Shown in pieces: positions 60,786 through 64,000 of a DNA stretch of 64,000 bases. The DNA is taken from NCBI RefSeq assembly GCF_004103755.1, contig NZ_CP035283.1:1-64000 (forward strand). The letters are read 5' to 3'. Position 1 is the first letter of the stretch. Every line of letters starts with the position of its first letter. The notes under the pieces are model-generated. The model ran no database searches. It saw only the letters and a program-made list of their open reading frames with translations, and was not told the origin of the DNA. The translations under genes and the position numbers were made by a program. This DNA is from Caproiciproducens sp. NJN-50 (GTDB taxonomy: Bacteria > Bacillota > Clostridia > Oscillospirales > Acutalibacteraceae).

Positions 60786-62405
60786 ATGATTGCGGAAAAC
60801 AGGGCCGGGCATCCGGGAATATTCGGAAAAACCGGCCCGAAAGCCAAGGCGGCCGTCGCCGCCGCGCTGATCTTGCTGGTCGCCGCGGGCGCCGTGCTGG
60901 GGCAGAGAATTTACGCGGGATACCGGCACGCGAAGGAGATATCCGAAACGATCGATACGGACTCTTTTTATCCCGGCATCAAGGTGCAGGGGATCGATCT
61001 CGGCGGGAAGAGCATGAGCGAGGCAAAAACCGCCGTGGAGGCCGTCCTTCCGGCCGCTCAGCCGGTGGAGCTTCAGATCACGGACGGCAGCAGGTCCTGG
61101 GAACTGACCGAAAAGGACCTGAGCTTTCAATACAATACGGACGAAATCCTGAAAGAAGCATACTCATATGCCCGCAGCGGGGATCGGGAGCAGCGCCTTC
61201 AGCTTGTGCGCGGGCTGGAAGCTTCCCCGAAAACCTATTCCATCGCCGCGAAAATCGATGGAACCTCCCTGCGGACGGCGCTGGATAAAATCGCGGACCA
61301 GGCGGAATCCGCCCCGAAGGGTCCGAGCGTGACCTCATTCAACACGGGAACAAAACAGTTCTCCTTTGCCGACGGAACGGACGGCGTAACCGTCGACCGG
61401 GAAAAGCTGCTTGCCGATGCCCAGGCCGTCATCAGTTCCGGGGGAACGGGGACGGTCCGGCTTTCGACCGGGACCACCCCGTTCAGCGGGACGCTGGCGG
61501 ACCTGAAACCCCACATGAAAAAGCTGGGCTCTTTCAGCACGGTCAGCAAAAATTCCGCGGACGGGACCTACAACATGACAAAAGCCCTGCTGTCGGCGAA
61601 CGGCGTCTGCGTGCAGCCCGGCGCCGCGTTCTCCTTTTTCGGCACCGCGGGCCAGTGCGGCCAGGCGCAGGGATACCGGCCGGCCGGCGCGATCCTGAAC
61701 GGAAAACTGATCCAGGAATACGGCGGCGGCATCTGCCAGGCTTCCACCACCATCTACGGCGCGGCGGTCCGCTCCGGAATGAAAATCACGGAGCGGCACA
61801 ACCATTCCATGCCCTCCAGCTATTGTCCGATCGGGCAGGACGCCACCGTCAGCTACCCCGGCCTGGATTTCAAATTCGTGAACCCGACCAAATATCCGGT
61901 TTATCTGGTCACCTCGGTGAAGAACCGGGTTTTGACGGTTACTTTTTACGGCTATCAGCCGGACGATTACGATGCGATCGATGTCTCGTCAAAGGTGACC
62001 GAGACCATTCCGGCCCCGGCGAAGGGACAGTACGTGCCGGATTCTTCGCTGAAAAAGGGAGAGGTCAAGCTGACCTCCAAAGCGCGCACCGGGTACAAGG
62101 CGACGGCCCAGAGGATCTTCCGTAAAAACGGGACGGTCGTGAAAACGGAGGAGCTTCCCTCCTCCTATTACAAACCGCAGCCGGCCTACTATTCCTATGG
62201 GGAAGGGACCGACCTGGCCGGTACGGCCAAGCCGTCCTCCAAAGCCGCCGCCTCCCCGTCTTCCTCCAAACCGGCTTCCTCCGCGCCGCCGTCTTCAAAG
62301 CCTTCCTCCGCACCCGCATCCTCCGCGCCGGCTTCTTCCACGCCCGGCGCCGGGGCTGCTGTTCCGAACGACGACATCACAACGCAGGGCGAGCCGGCAG
62401 CGTGA
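60786..62405 (+). CDS. VanW family protein with peptidoglycan-binding-like domain
   Basis: 539-residue envelope protein of the YoaR/VanW type. One membrane anchor (about 22-40), a region like peptidoglycan-binding domain 4 (SFYPGIKVQGIDLGGKSMSE ... LSFQYNTDEIL), then the VanW domain (KLGSFSTVSKNSADGTYNMT; PGAAFSFFGTAGQCG; EYGGGICQASTTIYGAAV; RHNHSMPSSYCPIGQDATVS). The last 65 residues are Ser/Ala/Pro-rich. GGGGG precedes the ATG. Its stop codon lies in the loop of a family-A hairpin. Confidence 0.9.
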   Translation: MIAENRAGHPGIFGKTGPKAKAAVAAALILLVAAGAVLGQRIYAGYRHAKEISETIDTDSFYPGIKVQGIDLGGKSMSEAKTAVEAVLPAAQPVELQITDGSRSWELTEKDLSFQYNTDEILKEAYSYARSGDREQRLQLVRGLEASPKTYSIAAKIDGTSLRTALDKIADQAESAPKGPSVTSFNTGTKQFSFADGTDGVTVDREKLLADAQAVISSGGTGTVRLSTGTTPFSGTLADLKPHMKKLGSFSTVSKNSADGTYNMTKALLSANGVCVQPGAAFSFFGTAGQCGQAQGYRPAGAILNGKLIQEYGGGICQASTTIYGAAVRSGMKITERHNHSMPSSYCPIGQDATVSYPGLDFKFVNPTKYPVYLVTSVKNRVLTVTFYGYQPDDYDAIDVSSKVTETIPAPAKGQYVPDSSLKKGEVKLTSKARTGYKATAQRIFRKNGTVVKTEELPSSYYKPQPAYYSYGEGTDLAGTAKPSSKAAASPSSSKPASSAPPSSKPSSAPASSAPASSTPGAGAAVPNDDITTQGEPAA

Positions 62406-62560
62406 CGCTGCATCCACGCCCCGCCGCTTTTTCGCCCCATCGTTTCGGGAGAGTAAAATCCGGGCTTTGTTTGGCGGGACCGCGGGCGGACGATTCCAAA
62501 GGGGCTGAAACCGGGAACGCCGCAGGCGCGTCCCGGCCGGAGGTCCAAAAACAGCTTGAC
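62397..62560 (+). repeat. Family A repeat over the VanW stop codon
   Basis: GCAGCG-TGA-CGCTGC (62397-62411) with the TGA stop of the gene as the loop, then TTTGTTTGGCGGGACCGCGG, ACCGGGAACGCCGCAGGC and GCGTCCCGGCCGGAGGTCC, as after thiT. Confidence 0.9.
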
Positions 62561-62691
62561 TTTTTCGCCGTAATCTGCAAAAATGAGGATGGCGGCACGC
62601 GTTGCGTTCCGGCCGTTTCCGTTGCTTTAAAAATTCACAACAGGCTCTGCCGCGGCCGCGGCAGACGCTGTCTTGGAAAGGAAGAACTGAT

Positions 62692-63672
62692 TTGACTGAG
62701 ACGCATACGCCGATAATCAGTGTTGTGATACCAGTTTACAATGTTGAAAAATATGTGGGCAAATGCCTGATTTCGCTGGAAGAACAAACTTTTCGGGATT
62801 TTGAGATCATCGCCGTCAACGACGGCTCTACGGATGCCTCTCCCGAAATTCTTCGCCATTTTGAAAGCAAATATGACAACATCACCGTCGTCGATCAGAA
62901 AAACGCCGGTATGTCCCTGGCAAGGAACGCCGGCATGGAAAAAGCGCGGGGGGAATACCTCACCTTTGTGGACAGCGACGATTACGTCGCGCCAACCTTT
63001 TTGGAAGAGCTTTACGAAGCCTGCGTGGACCACGATGCGGATATCGCCTGCTGCTACTATTATTACCATTTTATCGACAATGATTTCCTCTTTGAGTACC
63101 CTTTCCGGTGCAAGGGGGTCTTTAACCGCGCGAAAGCCATGAATAAGCTGCTGCGGGACGTTCAGATCCAGAGCCTGGTCTGGAACAAGCTGTACCGCCG
63201 CAGACTGTTTACGGATTACGGCATCACCTTCCCCTCCATGTGCTTCGAAGATATGGCGACCGCCAACAAGGTGTTCGCGCACGCGAACCGCGTCGTCGTT
63301 CTGGACCGGCCGCTTTACTATTATAACCAGCATTCCATGAGCACGCTCGCAACCATGAACGCGAACAAGATCAACGACTTTATCCGCGCGATCGCCATGG
63401 TCCGCATCTCCCTCGAGAAAAACGGGCTGTATGAAAAGTACAAAAAAAGTTATCTGGCCCTGACCAGAAAAACCTGCAACTGCTGCTATTTATATGTATT
63501 AAAAATGCATGGCGAGAAAAAATGTATGCGTGGGTGCATGACGAACATGCGGCGGATTTCAAAAGCGATGCGGACGTATACCTCCGATAAAACCAATTCC
63601 GCGGCGCTGTGCGATTTTTCGGAAGTGGTTGCCTCGCCTGAAACGCTGGAGGAAAACTACTCGGTCCGTTAA
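62692..63672 (+). CDS. Family 2 glycosyltransferase
   Basis: 326-residue GT-A glycosyltransferase. The N-terminus ISVVIPVYNVEKYVGKCLIS, the donor-binding VNDGSTDASPEIL and the metal-binding DSDDYV motif are typical of GT2 enzymes making cell-wall or capsular polysaccharide. TTG 62692 is preceded by AAAGGAAG; a longer open frame from 62602 is repeat-derived. It lies 35 bases before a membrane gene cut by the window end. Confidence 0.92.
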   Translation: MTETHTPIISVVIPVYNVEKYVGKCLISLEEQTFRDFEIIAVNDGSTDASPEILRHFESKYDNITVVDQKNAGMSLARNAGMEKARGEYLTFVDSDDYVAPTFLEELYEACVDHDADIACCYYYYHFIDNDFLFEYPFRCKGVFNRAKAMNKLLRDVQIQSLVWNKLYRRRLFTDYGITFPSMCFEDMATANKVFAHANRVVVLDRPLYYYNQHSMSTLATMNANKINDFIRAIAMVRISLEKNGLYEKYKKSYLALTRKTCNCCYLYVLKMHGEKKCMRGCMTNMRRISKAMRTYTSDKTNSAALCDFSEVVASPETLEENYSVR

Positions 63673-63707
63673 GCCCCTGCCGGAGACGGAAACGAGGTGA
63701 GCAATGG

Positions 63708-64000
63708 ATGCCGACGGAGCGGAAGGCGGAAGAAAAGACCAGAACGCGGAAAATGTTTCAGGCGTTCCTTTTTGCGCTTACGCTGGGAATGCTGATTTAT
63801 TTCTGCGTTTCCGGCAATAATCTGGCCGTCCTGATCCAAAGCCTGCCGACCATCAACCTGTTCTGGATCCTCTGCGCCGTTGCGAGCGTGGTCTTTAACT
63901 GGATGATGGACAGCCTGGTCCTTCACACGCTGATCTTTCATTCCTCCGGCGGCCGTTACGGCTTTGGAAGCGCGTTCCGGGTCAGCATGGTCGGGCAGTA
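63708..64000 (+). CDS. LPG-synthase-like transmembrane protein (partial)
   Basis: Incomplete at the window end; 97 residues visible. It reads MPTERKAEEKTRTRKMFQAF, then helices FLFALTLGMLIYFCVSG and LFWILCAVASVVFNWMMD, and SSGGRYGFGSAFRVSMVGQ at the edge. This matches the N-terminus of the lysylphosphatidylglycerol synthase TM-region family (YbhN/UPF0104 type). ATG 63708 is chosen because GAGGTGA is well spaced before it. Role probably in the membrane beside the glycosyltransferase. Confidence 0.78.
   Translation, partial: MPTERKAEEKTRTRKMFQAFLFALTLGMLIYFCVSGNNLAVLIQSLPTINLFWILCAVASVVFNWMMDSLVLHTLIFHSSGGRYGFGSAFRVSMVGQ

Overview
The window looks like the start of a complete circular chromosome of a Gram-positive, fairly GC-rich anaerobe of class Clostridia, probably an Oscillospirales (Ruminococcaceae-type) bacterium. 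It begins on the first base of dnaA and carries dnaA, dnaN, an S4-domain gene, recF, remB, gyrB and gyrA in Firmicutes order. Rubrerythrin, a TPP riboswitch with thiT, ECF-type S components, an OpuA-type betaine transporter, a diglucosyl-lipid synthase homologue and several Clostridia-typical DUF families support this. The genus is inference. I saw no rRNA, tRNA or CRISPR array.

Layout. 1-11.3 kb: replication and gyrase block, with two zinc-ribbon membrane proteins and a YcxB-like protein between. 11.3-13.4 kb: repeats only. 13.4-21.7 kb: Nudix hydrolase, DUF1015 protein and a four-gene Gld-like ABC system. 21.7-27.8 kb: small regulatory and metabolic genes (VOC protein, DUF6323/DUF6179 pair, cysteine-rich protein, DUF2975 plus HTH regulator, rubrerythrin, ychF and an O-methyltransferase). 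27.8-29.4 kb: repeats. 29.4-36.4 kb: tex, small enzymes, thiamine uptake and a second S component with an attenuator-like leader. 36.4-39.2 kb: repeats and an IS30-family element. 39.2-45.9 kb: endonuclease IV, a C1q-like surface protein, a decayed gene, a DUF2089/YvlB/YvlD-like operon, an MFS exporter and a VTT-domain protein. 45.9-49.1 kb: ilvB-ilvN-ilvC. 49.1-51.9 kb: repeats and a second IS30 copy. 52-64 kb: a beta-lactamase-fold hydrolase, an oligopeptide-binding lipoprotein, the opuA-type operon, a DUF975 protein, and cell-envelope genes (glycolipid synthase, VanW protein, glycosyltransferase, LPG-synthase-like membrane protein cut by the window end).

The most unusual content is intergenic. 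About 10 kb (one sixth of the window, including the two IS copies) is a mosaic of dispersed repeats. Family C holds four copies of an apparently independent small-RNA gene of about 220-235 nt, each with a TTGAAW-17-TATAAT promoter, a conserved multi-branch fold with compensatory changes, and a GC-rich terminator. Family A is a hairpin element (GCAGCG-N3-CGCTGC and GACRC-N3-GYGTC) that starts at or right after the stop codons of at least six genes and supplies the C-terminal codons of tex. Family D is a 440-530 bp hairpin-rich module present three times. Family B is an 80-bp purine-rich unit, often tandem. The 3' ends of gyrB and ychF are each duplicated just downstream of the gene. The two IS30 copies sit in the same palindromic target inside repeats.
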